DNA from: Thalassobacterium maritimum
GTDB lineage: Bacteria; Verrucomicrobiota; Verrucomicrobiia; Opitutales; Coraliomargaritaceae
DNA: 64,000 nt
Assembly: GCF_031127805.1 (NCBI RefSeq)
Contig: NZ_JARXHW010000011.1
Location: 1 to 64,000, forward strand
Direction: 5' to 3'
Made by a program: the position numbers and the translations under genes. Positions 43,214-51,667 of the stretch are shown piece after piece; positions within the stretch are counted from its first letter, which is position 1; the number at the start of each line of letters is the position of its first letter. The notes beneath the pieces were generated by a model. It did not search any database, was not told where the DNA came from, and worked only from the letters and a program-made list of their open reading frames with translations.

Positions 43214-44899
43214 TTAAAACTGAGCCGTAGATGCGATACGGAAGCCGATGTATTGGGTGGCTACACTCGGCGCATAACTCCAACGGTTCCCGGAACGGCT
43301 GAGTGGGGCCTCGTCATAGTAGGAACCACCGCGCAGGACTTTGGTGCGCAGATTTTCATCGGCCGCATTCCCACCTTCAACGTTCATCGGATCGACAGGA
43401 CCTAGTTGGGAGTAATCAGCGAGCCAATCATGACACCATTCCCAGACATTGCCATGCATGTCATACAAGCCCCAATCGTTCGGCTGATAACTAGCGACAG
43501 GGAGCGCTTGATCATGATTACGAGGCGACTTGGGATCAAACACGTTCGCCTGTTGCAAGCTCAATTGATTCGATCCAGTATTGTAGGCAGCTTGTTGATT
43601 CGCACGACAGGCAATTTCCCACTCCGCCTCGCTCGGAAGCCGGTATTGCATCGAATCCGAATGCGCGGATAGCTGCTCACAAAAATTGACGGCTTCAGTC
43701 CATGTGACTGAATGCACAGGAAGCGTATCACCTCTAGCTGAAGCATCATTGCGCATTTGTTGTGGCAACTCCCCCATGACTGCCATCCACTGCCCCTGAG
43801 TCAGTTCGGTCTCGGCAATATAATAGGCGCGAGTCAGTGTAACCGAATGCAAGTGCTCATCCGCATCACGCTGAAACTCCAACTCAGGCGTTCCGATCGT
43901 ATAGTTCCCCGCCGGCACCATTCGCATTCTAATTCCAAATGGGGCAACATGCACCCGCTCACCAGCCGCATAAGCATGCTGGTGTAAATACGAAAGCGCC
44001 TCGGCGTTATCGGAATCCAGTAAGCGTAATTTCTGATACAGTTCCACCGCACGGGCAGGCTCCGACTGGCTCATCGCACGCTGAGCCAGAGCTGATAAAT
44101 TCTTTAAGCTCACCTGCTCAAATTGCTTTCCCGATTCATAGGCCTGCTGATATGCTTTAAGCATCGCGTAGGGCCCTGCCTCAGTCGCAAGGCCTTCAGC
44201 ATGTTCTACTTGTTCCAAGTATTGCTGCCACTCTAGAGTCGCGTAATTCTGCATAGCTTGCTCTTGAGCAAGCTTATCAAGCCGCGCAAAATCACGACGA
44301 ATGCTCGCGATCCCTTGCTTTGACAAAGCCTGAGCATACGCCGTCTCCAACATAAGAATCGATGACTGATCCGAATTCAAAGCACGCGCTTCTTCCAACT
44401 GAAAAGCAAGCGCCTCGATGGCATGATCGCTAGTAGTGCTCGCGAGTTCCGCGGCAATTTGCTCTGTGATCGCTTCGATCTCACTCAAATGTGTTGCAGC
44501 ATCCACTTCTGCGACATGCCGCTCATGGGCTTGGCCAACTTGCATCAAAGGAACCATCTCAGAGGCATCGTTTACACTTTTCGACTCGAGGGACTCCGAC
44601 AAATCGGACGACTCTGCCTGAGCTTCCGCCACCTCAGTCTCAACACTCAGAGGGACTGCAACGACCTCTGACGCCAGAGAGACAGCAGGCTCCACAGGCT
44701 GCGCCCCCTTCGACTGCTCCAAAGAAGTCTCCGCAATCTCGCCCTGACCTGAAATAGATAAAAAGGCATACAAACCGGCTGCAAAAAGTAACAACGCGCC
44801 CAGGCACAGCCAAACAACGGATATTGTTCGCTGATTTTCATTTGACCCACCTGCATCAGACAGATCCATCAGCACGCTTTTTTTATTCGAATTACTCAT
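43214..44899 (-). CDS. Membrane-anchored SUMF1-domain protein
   Basis: The 561-residue protein has a cytosolic N-terminus, one membrane helix around residues 28-50, a long acidic/helical periplasmic stretch to about 325, and a SUMF1/FGE-sulfatase domain. The domain shows MRMVPAGNYTIGTPELEF, ETELTQGQWMAVMG, YRLPSEAEWEIACRA, MHGNVWEWCHDWLADY and RGGSYYDEAPLSRSGNR. In true formylglycine-generating enzymes cysteines occupy positions near RGGS and RS; here they are Tyr and Ser, so the domain is probably a non-catalytic binding module. It precedes a PstS-like gene by 27 bases and is divergent from a coiled-coil gene. Confidence 0.87.
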   Translation of the reverse strand: MSNSNKKSVLMDLSDAGGSNENQRTISVVWLCLGALLLFAAGLYAFLSISGQGEIAETSLEQSKGAQPVEPAVSLASEVVAVPLSVETEVAEAQAESSDLSESLESKSVNDASEMVPLMQVGQAHERHVAEVDAATHLSEIEAITEQIAAELASTTSDHAIEALAFQLEEARALNSDQSSILMLETAYAQALSKQGIASIRRDFARLDKLAQEQAMQNYATLEWQQYLEQVEHAEGLATEAGPYAMLKAYQQAYESGKQFEQVSLKNLSALAQRAMSQSEPARAVELYQKLRLLDSDNAEALSYLHQHAYAAGERVHVAPFGIRMRMVPAGNYTIGTPELEFQRDADEHLHSVTLTRAYYIAETELTQGQWMAVMGELPQQMRNDASARGDTLPVHSVTWTEAVNFCEQLSAHSDSMQYRLPSEAEWEIACRANQQAAYNTGSNQLSLQQANVFDPKSPRNHDQALPVASYQPNDWGLYDMHGNVWEWCHDWLADYSQLGPVDPMNVEGGNAADENLRTKVLRGGSYYDEAPLSRSGNRWSYAPSVATQYIGFRIASTAQF

Positions 44900-45156
44900 C
44901 TAATATTCCCTAGACATCAAGTTGCTGATTCAAAGAAATCAAGGTGTCGAGCGAACATAGGTGAGTGAATAAAAACTTCACTCAATCGACATCTAACGGA
45001 CATAATCGTAACTTTTTCACATCCCATACCGTATTCATATATCGAATACTAAGTGTCAAATACGTTAAATAACTACTCTTAGCAGGTCGGAGGTTGATGT
45101 TATCAAACTCTTCCCCTACTGCAGTAGACTTTTAGCCAGAATGGAAAGCAGAGCGA
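44900..45156. other. Divergent AT-rich intergenic region
   Basis: These 257 bases separate the SUMF1-domain gene (leftward) from a coiled-coil gene (rightward). They must carry both promoters. I see no clear conserved operator, hairpin or small gene. Confidence 0.4.
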
Positions 45157-45828
45157 ATGAGCACAGATCATACAATTAGAGAAATCAGCCGGGAAACTTT
45201 GCTCAAGAGCGTAGATCGCTCTAAGCGAAAAGCTGTCGAAGCCCTATTTACGGATCGCGATGTAGACTATGTAGTATTACTGGAGTCACCGGATCGGAAA
45301 CGACGAAATCTACTCACAGTAGGACCGAATTTAGAGTACCCCGATTTAACTGCCACCTTTGGGCTCAAAATCGATGATCTGGAACCCAGCGCTTACGTGA
45401 GCACTCAAAAAGGAACGCTCAATAAAGGGCCGCGATTCCTCTCGCGCGCAGCGGGCCAGATTGAACAACTTGAAAGTCTGATTTCCGAATTACGTAAGGA
45501 AAAAAAGCGCTTACATCTCAAACTCGACCAAGCTCTCAAAACAGTCGAAATAGTCACGGCAGACCGCACGACCTTAGAGCAACTCAAGCGGCAGCTCGAT
45601 CAGCAGCAAATCGAGCAAGCCAGCCTACAGAACCAAATCGACATGCGCGAAGCTGATTTACTCAAAATGGAAGAAGATCTGTTGGATCGCATGAATCAAC
45701 TCATCCAAAAAGAAGCCGAACTCGAGCAGTGGGAAGAAGATATGTTTGCACGCGAACGCCACTTAGCCCTGGCGACCAAAGACAAGGGTGCCCCAGAGCT
45801 TCCCGACACGACGCGTGCTCTCCGCTAA
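45157..45828 (+). CDS. Coiled-coil protein of unknown function
   Basis: The 223-residue product has a small N-terminal part (about residues 1-85, with AVEALFTDRDVDYVVLLESP) followed by roughly 110 residues of continuous coiled coil from QIEQLESLISELRKEKKRL to EDMFARERHLAL. There is no signal peptide or membrane segment, so it is probably cytosolic. I do not recognise a family. It stands alone on the plus strand between leftward iron-type uptake genes. Confidence 0.7.
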   Translation: MSTDHTIREISRETLLKSVDRSKRKAVEALFTDRDVDYVVLLESPDRKRRNLLTVGPNLEYPDLTATFGLKIDDLEPSAYVSTQKGTLNKGPRFLSRAAGQIEQLESLISELRKEKKRLHLKLDQALKTVEIVTADRTTLEQLKRQLDQQQIEQASLQNQIDMREADLLKMEEDLLDRMNQLIQKEAELEQWEEDMFARERHLALATKDKGAPELPDTTRALR

Positions 45829-45878
45829 TTAACAGCTGCTCTCCTAACAAACGCGCCAGACCTCAGACAACGCTCAGC

Positions 45879-46304
45879 TTAACTCGCTTGCAGGTCGGTC
45901 GCCAATTGCAGCACACAGTCTTCCCAATCCGCAATGACTCGTGCTTTAAAGAAATCCACTTCCAGCGAATCCAACACAGATACAGCACCCTTTTCGCTAA
46001 GGCAGGCATCAAGTCCAGCGGCGGAGTGAGCACCAAGGGGATCGCCTAAAACGAGAATGGAATAGATTAGTCGATCCAACCACAGATTGGCCGCCTGCAT
46101 ACGCTTCTGCAGCGAACGCAGTCCCGAGTGTGTCAAAATAAACACTGAATAGCCGCCATTTCTCAAGCGCTCCTCCCCCAGACTCGACAGTTCGCACATT
46201 TCTGCCTGCACGCCACAATCTTGAGCATGCCGATAAAGCATAAATGCCGATGCCCACGCCTCACCCTCATTGCAATTGTGATAAATACTTAAGTTAGCTC
46301 TCAC
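45879..46304 (-). CDS. Flavodoxin-like small protein
   Basis: The frame starts at GTG 46304, supported by a GGAGGG ribosome-binding site seven bases upstream, and overlaps the preceding gene by 11 bases. The 141-residue protein begins ANLSIYHNCNEGEAWASAF, like the first strand and phosphate loop of flavodoxins, and continues with YSVFILTHSGLRSLQ and a GDPLGAHSAAG loop. Full flavodoxin motifs are not all present, so FMN binding is a suggestion. Coupling to the 299-residue gene, itself under a Fur-like site, hints at a redox role in iron or heme handling. Confidence 0.6.
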   Translation of the reverse strand: MRANLSIYHNCNEGEAWASAFMLYRHAQDCGVQAEMCELSSLGEERLRNGGYSVFILTHSGLRSLQKRMQAANLWLDRLIYSILVLGDPLGAHSAAGLDACLSEKGAVSVLDSLEVDFFKARVIADWEDCVLQLATDLQAS

Positions 46305-47193
46305 TTTGCCCTCCTTCTGATTTCAAACGAGTCTGCATAATTTGTTGCCAAGCAGTTTCTGCAGCGACTTCTCGTGCTGCGCGCAATTCGTAAAGTACAG
46401 CATCTCCATCGCCCAATAGAAGCCAAGCAAGACGACCACCATCATCATGCAAAACCGTTCGCTTCACTGCATAAAGGTCTAAGCTGAAACCTCCATAGGA
46501 TCCATAGCAATGCGCCCAATAGCCTTCGCGTTCAAAACGTTCGAACACGTAAGTGTGCACTAAGCTCACTTCGTAGCGCCGCGCTGTTACCTCTAAAGGT
46601 AGACCAACTTTATTAGCCGCCGCCAGAGGCGGAAAGCAATTACCCCCACAGTAGCTCTGCTCGATGGCCGCATCCGGACAGAGCAGACGCCCCCAGTCGC
46701 GACTCGGAACCGTCGCCCCGCGCTCCGGAAGGGGCGCATCCAGCGCGATGTCCCCCAGCACAGACGCCCAGCCCGACGGCGCCAAATCATTCGAGGCACT
46801 CAGCTGTAAAAATTGAGCCCCATATTCATTTAAAAGCTGTACGCCCCCTGGGGAACCGCAGCAGGCACAGGCCTCTAATTTCGCAGTAGCACGCTCCCAG
46901 CCCTCATAATCAGGCGCAGGAATCAAAGCACTGCTAGAAAATTGCCCCGCGATCGAAGCGAGTAAATCATCACGTTGCAGCCGTACAGTCATACGTCCAC
47001 AGGCTTGATCCAACTGCACAAATAACTCAGGCAGGCGACTGAGGCAGTTCAAAACGTAGTCCCAATGATCCATCAAGGGAATGTAGCCCTCGCGAGTCGT
47101 TTCAAAGCAATACCGTAAGCGCGAATAAGGTGCCTCAGGGAAAGTGAACCCGCTGCGATTGTTGTAAGTTTGTGCTCGATTATATTCGTCCAT
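46294..47193 (-). CDS. Unrecognised cysteine-containing protein under a Fur-like site
   Basis: I place the start at ATG 47193 (MDEYNRAQTYNNRSG), giving 299 residues; the frame is open to 47280 but passes through the operator. No signal peptide or membrane helix is seen. Notable are CACC at residues 109-112, CGGNC at 182-186 and an aromatic YWAHCYGSYGG near 225. The segment GGVQLLNEYGAQFLQLSA loosely resembles a strand pair of HmuS/ChuX-type heme proteins, but I cannot assign the family. It is translationally coupled to a flavodoxin-like gene and lies near a TonB-dependent receptor and PepSY protein, so a role in iron or heme use is a reasonable guess. Confidence 0.65.
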   Translation of the reverse strand: MDEYNRAQTYNNRSGFTFPEAPYSRLRYCFETTREGYIPLMDHWDYVLNCLSRLPELFVQLDQACGRMTVRLQRDDLLASIAGQFSSSALIPAPDYEGWERATAKLEACACCGSPGGVQLLNEYGAQFLQLSASNDLAPSGWASVLGDIALDAPLPERGATVPSRDWGRLLCPDAAIEQSYCGGNCFPPLAAANKVGLPLEVTARRYEVSLVHTYVFERFEREGYWAHCYGSYGGFSLDLYAVKRTVLHDDGGRLAWLLLGDGDAVLYELRAAREVAAETAWQQIMQTRLKSEGGQSES

Positions 47194-47243
47194 GGAAGCG
47201 TTTGGGATGACAGATGTGACCCAATGCTGACCGCAGTCATGCA

Positions 47244-47258
47244 TGATACTGAGTCTCA
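47244..47258. promoter_or_regulatory. Fur-like 7-1-7 palindrome, site B
   Basis: TGATACTGAGTCTCA is identical to site A, including the preceding GCA. It lies 51 bases upstream of the start chosen for the 299-residue gene. An ATATTGACAATAT inverted repeat adjoins it at about 47259-47271. Confidence 0.7.
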
Positions 47259-47392
47259 ATATTGACAATATGAGTAGCAAATGCGATCCAGTCGCAATTG
47301 CAAGCCTATGCTTCTCTATTTACACATTCTAAACGCTCTAAGCTGTTCAAAGTACATTCAAAGACTGAGGAATATTAAGTCCGAGAAACCAG

Positions 47393-48532
47393 TTAATTCT
47401 TAAAGAATCGCCGCCAAGAGAGACTGAAACCGGTGTAGACTAAAAGCAGTGCCCCAAAACATGCGATCGAGGCGATCACTTTACTGATGAGCCCAAAGGC
47501 TTCGCCAGTGTGCAAGAAACGCACCCAAATGCGCGCACGCAAACCTGCGCTACGGTCATTGAAATGCGTTGCTTGAAGAATATTACCAGTAAAGGGATCG
47601 AGCTCCACAGGCATGTAAGCCCGGCTTGGCATAGAGTCAGGAAAGATGACAAAGGTCTTCAGGGAAACATCTCTGGATTCGAGCGCTTCCTCACTCGGCA
47701 AATGAATGCCGAGCGCTTCCCAGTTCGGATAAGCATCGGCCAATGTGTTGACATAAGCCTCTAAAGGCAGTCGATCTGCCGATGTATCTGGAGCCGGGAA
47801 ACTGGCAGGTTCGACAGCCATCATGCCAAAGTTTCGAGCTTCTGGCGGTGTTTCGCCATACAGTTGAAAAACCAGATCGTGCCCCCAACGAAAAGAGATC
47901 GCGATCGCCGTCACAGCGAGCAGCACCAGAACTGGCAGACTCCAGAAGCCGATCACATTGTGCCAACGATAGTCTCGAGCCTTCCCCTTCAGCCTGCGCT
48001 TCCAAAGGAGTCTTGGTTTGATCTGTCGCCAATTCCATTTACGCGGAAACCACAGATACAGTCCGCTCACACATAGAAAGACGAAAATAATGTTAGCCGT
48101 GCCCATCACCACACGCCCGCCCTGAAGCCAATCACCGCTGAAGGCGAGCCAGCGATGAAGCGCCTCTAAAGTATGAAGAATTTCGTGCGCTGTGTGACTT
48201 TTGGTTTCAAAGGTTTCGCCAGTATGCGGATTAATATAGAGTGGCCCCTCCCACCGCACAAAAGCTTGGTAATTAGCGTGCGGATCACTGGGAATTTGGA
48301 TCAAGTCGATGGCCAATTCTGGATGCGCCTCCTTGGCGGTTTGAATCAGGCTTTCCAATTCGAGCACTTCACTCACGTCGCTCTCGTGCCCAATCAGATC
48401 ACGATCCACCCATTGCAGAATCTCCTCCTCAAAGGCGATCGCAATGCCCGTAAAGGACATGATAGCGACAAGAACTCCGGTGAAGATTCCAGCGATCAGG
48501 TGTAGCCAAAAAATGATACGTCTAAATTTCAT
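47393..48532 (-). CDS. PepSY-associated membrane protein
   Basis: The 379-residue protein has the PepSY_TM architecture: an N-terminal membrane helix in FRRIIFWLHLIAGIFTGVLV, a periplasmic domain, two or three central helices (GTANIIFVFLCVSGLYLWFP; WSLPVLVLLAVTAIAISF) and a final helix. Conserved histidines sit near the membrane (HLIAG, HRWLAFSGDW, HNVIG, HTGEAFG), as in related proteins proposed to bind heme or reduce ferric siderophores. It follows the TonB-dependent receptor gene, separated by a terminator that may be leaky, which points to iron or heme metabolism. The exact activity is unknown. Confidence 0.87.
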   Translation of the reverse strand: MKFRRIIFWLHLIAGIFTGVLVAIMSFTGIAIAFEEEILQWVDRDLIGHESDVSEVLELESLIQTAKEAHPELAIDLIQIPSDPHANYQAFVRWEGPLYINPHTGETFETKSHTAHEILHTLEALHRWLAFSGDWLQGGRVVMGTANIIFVFLCVSGLYLWFPRKWNWRQIKPRLLWKRRLKGKARDYRWHNVIGFWSLPVLVLLAVTAIAISFRWGHDLVFQLYGETPPEARNFGMMAVEPASFPAPDTSADRLPLEAYVNTLADAYPNWEALGIHLPSEEALESRDVSLKTFVIFPDSMPSRAYMPVELDPFTGNILQATHFNDRSAGLRARIWVRFLHTGEAFGLISKVIASIACFGALLLVYTGFSLSWRRFFKN

Positions 48533-48548
48533 TGTCGTCTAATTATCT

Positions 48549-48583
48549 AAAAAAAGGGCTGGCTCACCTTGATGAGCCAGCCC
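48549..48583 (-). terminator. Rho-independent terminator after the TonB-dependent receptor gene
   Basis: GGGCTGGCTCA at 48556-48566 pairs perfectly with TGAGCCAGCCC at 48573-48583 around a six-base loop, followed on the minus strand by a run of at least six T. It separates the receptor from the PepSY gene and could attenuate read-through. Confidence 0.88.
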
Positions 48584-48606
48584 AGAAAAAATAACAATCG
48601 TTTATG

Positions 48607-50640
48607 CTAAAATAGCATCGAGACCGAGATGCGGAAGTCACGGCCAGGCTCGGAAGCACTATAGACGGCACCGTAACCTGGAATGCTGCGCATGTCCTCC
48701 ATACTGCCATGACTGACATAGTCCTCGTCGAAAACATTCTTCACCGTGAAGTTCACAGTTACATTTTCGAGGAACTCTGGTCGCCAGCGTAGGTAGAAGT
48801 CATTAGTGACATAACCAGGTTTATCGATATCAGCACCGGGTTCCATGGGATAATCGATGTCATTAATCTCTTCCACAAGACGGATGTTCCAGCCCACATC
48901 GAGTTGATCGATTGGAGTCCAAAAGGCATCCAACACCCAAGTATTACCAATACTGGATACAATCGAACCATATTGGTAACGTGTCGCTGTATTACCATCG
49001 ATAGTGGTGTCCGCTTGATTATACTGTAAGCTCACATTGTAACTTTCGGTGCCATACGATACACGAGCGAAAAAACCTTCTGTTTTGAGCTCGCCGACAT
49101 TGTCATACGTTTTCGACCAAGGATCTGGTGACGTTGAAATAAGATCATCGACGTGATGCCAGTAAGCGCCGGCTTCTGCACTAAATCCATCTTTTGCATA
49201 TTTCAGGCGGAATTCATAGTTTTCAGCACTTTCTGCTTCGATGTCGGCCGCGTTGGTAGCACCTTCAAGCTTAAAGGCATCATTGATGTCCGGACCGCGA
49301 TAAGCCGTCGCATAACTGGCGCTCAAACTCCACTCGGGTGTAAACTCGTAAGTAAATCCGATATTCGGGCTGATACCCTCATGGTCGAACTCTTGCCCCA
49401 AGCGATCTTCTAACTGATAGAAATCAGCACGAGCTCCCGCACTCACACTCAATGGGTCGGAAACTTGAAAGTCCCCCTGCAAGAACAGACCTGTGACACT
49501 GGCGTCTTCGCTGTCGAGATGCGGATCACTTGAGGGCCCCAAGTAGACCTCATCCTTACGATAATCAACGCCATACTCTAGACTGTGCTCCTGGATCGCC
49601 TGAATATTACGAATGTCGAACTGATAGCTTTCGATCTCACCAATGTAAGCGCCCCAAGGACCATCTTGAGTGATGTCAGCCGTAGTATAGCTCAAGTGTG
49701 TCTTCAAATGTAACCATTCTAGGTCAATCGGTTCAAATTCATGATTAAGGCTCGCAGTTTGCCGCGTGCTTTCCATCGGATACAAACTGTTTCCTGGACC
49801 AGGCGCCCACTCAGGCTTCTGTGTTTTCATACCCTCTTCGTCGAGATTTTCAAAGCTCATACGAAGCGTATGCCCATTGCCAAAATAACCCACCACTTTG
49901 CCTAAGATCACTTCTTGCTTCGTTTCTGAACCTTCAATCGAATCACCATCCGCGTCTTCAAGGTCGCCTTGATCGGAATAGACATAGCTCACTAGGCTGG
50001 TCCAGTTTTCGCTGATACGACCAAAAACCGTGGCACTGCCCTTGTAGCCATCCGTGTTGCTAAAATAGCTATTTTTGATCAATGCACCGACTTGTTGGTC
50101 TGGACTAAGAAAATCTTCTGGGTCTTTGGTGACGAAATTAACACTTCCCCCAAGCGCTCCAGGGCCCTGAGTCGAACTCCCGACGCCAGGCTGAATTTCA
50201 ACCTGCTTGAGAAGCTCCGGTTCAATGGCGATTCGGCCCGTGTGGTGAAAAAGAGCGCCCGACTGTGTCGCACCATCGACTTTAATATTCAGCAAACCCT
50301 CGCCCAAGTTGCGCACATAGATCTTCTGTGCCTTAGGATTCGAACCACCCACTGTTACACTAGGGTCAATCGAGAGCGTATCCTCCAAGTCATTTGCTTG
50401 ACGTAAGTTCAGGTCGCGCTCGGTCACATTCAAGGTGTTATGCGTCTCATCAGATGTGAGCGTATAAGCTGGAATCACAAACGAATGCTCTGGCTCCTCT
50501 GTATTCAGCTGCTCTTCCACTTTTTCTGCGGCTTGCAGGGTACTGATTGAAAGCGATGCAGCGATACAGGATGCCCCAAGCGCCCGCTTCGCTAAGCTGC
50601 GGTGAGTGGGTAAGTTAGTGTATAGGTGTTGATTTTTCAT
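48607..50640 (-). CDS. TonB-dependent outer-membrane receptor
   Basis: ATG 50640 gives 677 residues starting MKNQHLYTNLPTHRSLAKR, with a signal peptide ending near LQAA. The frame is open to 50748, but that part lies in the leader. A TonB-box-like stretch and a plug domain follow (KIYVRNLGEGLLNIKVDGA and GPGALGGSVNFVTKD), then a beta-barrel ending in RISVSMLF with a terminal phenylalanine as usual for outer-membrane insertion. The plug pattern resembles heme/siderophore receptors. A Fur-like palindrome lies 112 bases upstream. The ligand is not determinable from sequence. Confidence 0.93.
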   Translation of the reverse strand: MKNQHLYTNLPTHRSLAKRALGASCIAASLSISTLQAAEKVEEQLNTEEPEHSFVIPAYTLTSDETHNTLNVTERDLNLRQANDLEDTLSIDPSVTVGGSNPKAQKIYVRNLGEGLLNIKVDGATQSGALFHHTGRIAIEPELLKQVEIQPGVGSSTQGPGALGGSVNFVTKDPEDFLSPDQQVGALIKNSYFSNTDGYKGSATVFGRISENWTSLVSYVYSDQGDLEDADGDSIEGSETKQEVILGKVVGYFGNGHTLRMSFENLDEEGMKTQKPEWAPGPGNSLYPMESTRQTASLNHEFEPIDLEWLHLKTHLSYTTADITQDGPWGAYIGEIESYQFDIRNIQAIQEHSLEYGVDYRKDEVYLGPSSDPHLDSEDASVTGLFLQGDFQVSDPLSVSAGARADFYQLEDRLGQEFDHEGISPNIGFTYEFTPEWSLSASYATAYRGPDINDAFKLEGATNAADIEAESAENYEFRLKYAKDGFSAEAGAYWHHVDDLISTSPDPWSKTYDNVGELKTEGFFARVSYGTESYNVSLQYNQADTTIDGNTATRYQYGSIVSSIGNTWVLDAFWTPIDQLDVGWNIRLVEEINDIDYPMEPGADIDKPGYVTNDFYLRWRPEFLENVTVNFTVKNVFDEDYVSHGSMEDMRSIPGYGAVYSASEPGRDFRISVSMLF

Positions 50641-50751
50641 AATTTTGTACGAAACAGCGACATAATCTCCAAGCGCAGAAAATACCTGGTTCCATCGAAG
50701 CTGCGTAAAACTAATCTTGAAAAATAAGATCAACTCACCCGTCAACACTAA

Positions 50752-50766
50752 TGAGACTCAGTATCG
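50752..50766. promoter_or_regulatory. Fur-like 7-1-7 palindrome, site C
   Basis: TGAGACT-C-AGTATCG is the reverse complement of sites A and B with one change in the last base. It lies 112 bases upstream of the TonB-dependent receptor start, the same distance as site A from the DUF3450 start. Confidence 0.68.
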
Positions 50767-50941
50767 ACAATAATTCCAGTTAGCATCATCAGTGAAAAGG
50801 TTAAGCAGCTCTGCTACACGTCTGCTCAAGGCAACGAGTAGCACAAGCAGCAAGCCCACAAAACCAAGCTGCAATGAGCTGGACGGTAAATCCACCGCTT
50901 TTAGCCTTTAGCTTTAGCCACTATCGGTTTTCTTGGAGACG

Positions 50942-51604
50942 ATGTCAGTTTCCACACAGTTTAAAATCATCGCAATGGACGGCGGCGCAGCCGTCGGAAA
51001 GTCCTCCACATCTAAGGGTCTCGCCACGCGACTGGGCCTTATGCACGTGGACACTGGCTCGCACTACCGCACGCTCACCTACGCTCTACTCGCCGCCGGC
51101 GCGGATGCCGGACAGCCGGAAACGATCCCGCAAGTGCTGGACACACTCCGCCTCAGCACCGAAATCGAAGGCCGCAGCGCACGCCTCGGCATCAACGGTC
51201 AAGTGCCGGCGGATGCCGAAATTCGCTCCCCCGAGGTCAACGCCAACGTCTCCAAATTCGCCGCCGTGCCCGCCGTGCGCCAGAAGCTCTTCGATTACCA
51301 GCGCTCACTGGCCGAACTCGCCCGCGAGCACAAGTATGCCGGCCTGATCATGGAAGGCCGCGACATCGGCTCCGTCATTTTCCCGGATGCCGAACACCGC
51401 TTTTTCCTCCATGCCGACGAGGCCACCCGCAGCGCACGCCGCGCTAAAGAGGGCCAGACCGACTCCATCGCCGCCCGCGACAAGATGGATTCCTCCCGCA
51501 AAACCGCACCACTGGTCTGCCCCGACGGGGCCACTCAAATCGACACCGGCCCGCACACCTTAGAGGAGGTGATCGACAAAATCGCCACTTTAATCGAGAA
51601 ATAG
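50942..51604 (+). CDS. cmk: Cytidylate kinase
   Basis: This enzyme phosphorylates CMP and dCMP for nucleotide synthesis. ATG 50942 (MSVSTQFKIIAMDG) with GGAG seven bases upstream gives 220 residues; a TTG three codons earlier is possible. The P-loop is GGAAVGKSSTSKGLA, with VDTGSHYRTLTYAL and the LIMEGRDIGSVIFPDA motif typical of CMP kinases; the LID region contains RRAKEGQTDS. It is followed by plsC after 63 bases, a pairing also seen in other bacteria. Confidence 0.95.
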   Translation: MSVSTQFKIIAMDGGAAVGKSSTSKGLATRLGLMHVDTGSHYRTLTYALLAAGADAGQPETIPQVLDTLRLSTEIEGRSARLGINGQVPADAEIRSPEVNANVSKFAAVPAVRQKLFDYQRSLAELAREHKYAGLIMEGRDIGSVIFPDAEHRFFLHADEATRSARRAKEGQTDSIAARDKMDSSRKTAPLVCPDGATQIDTGPHTLEEVIDKIATLIEK

Positions 51605-51667
51605 GCACTGCGCCCACCCGCCCAAGACCTAAAGCTCTCAAACATTGATTCCAACCTTCACCCAGTG

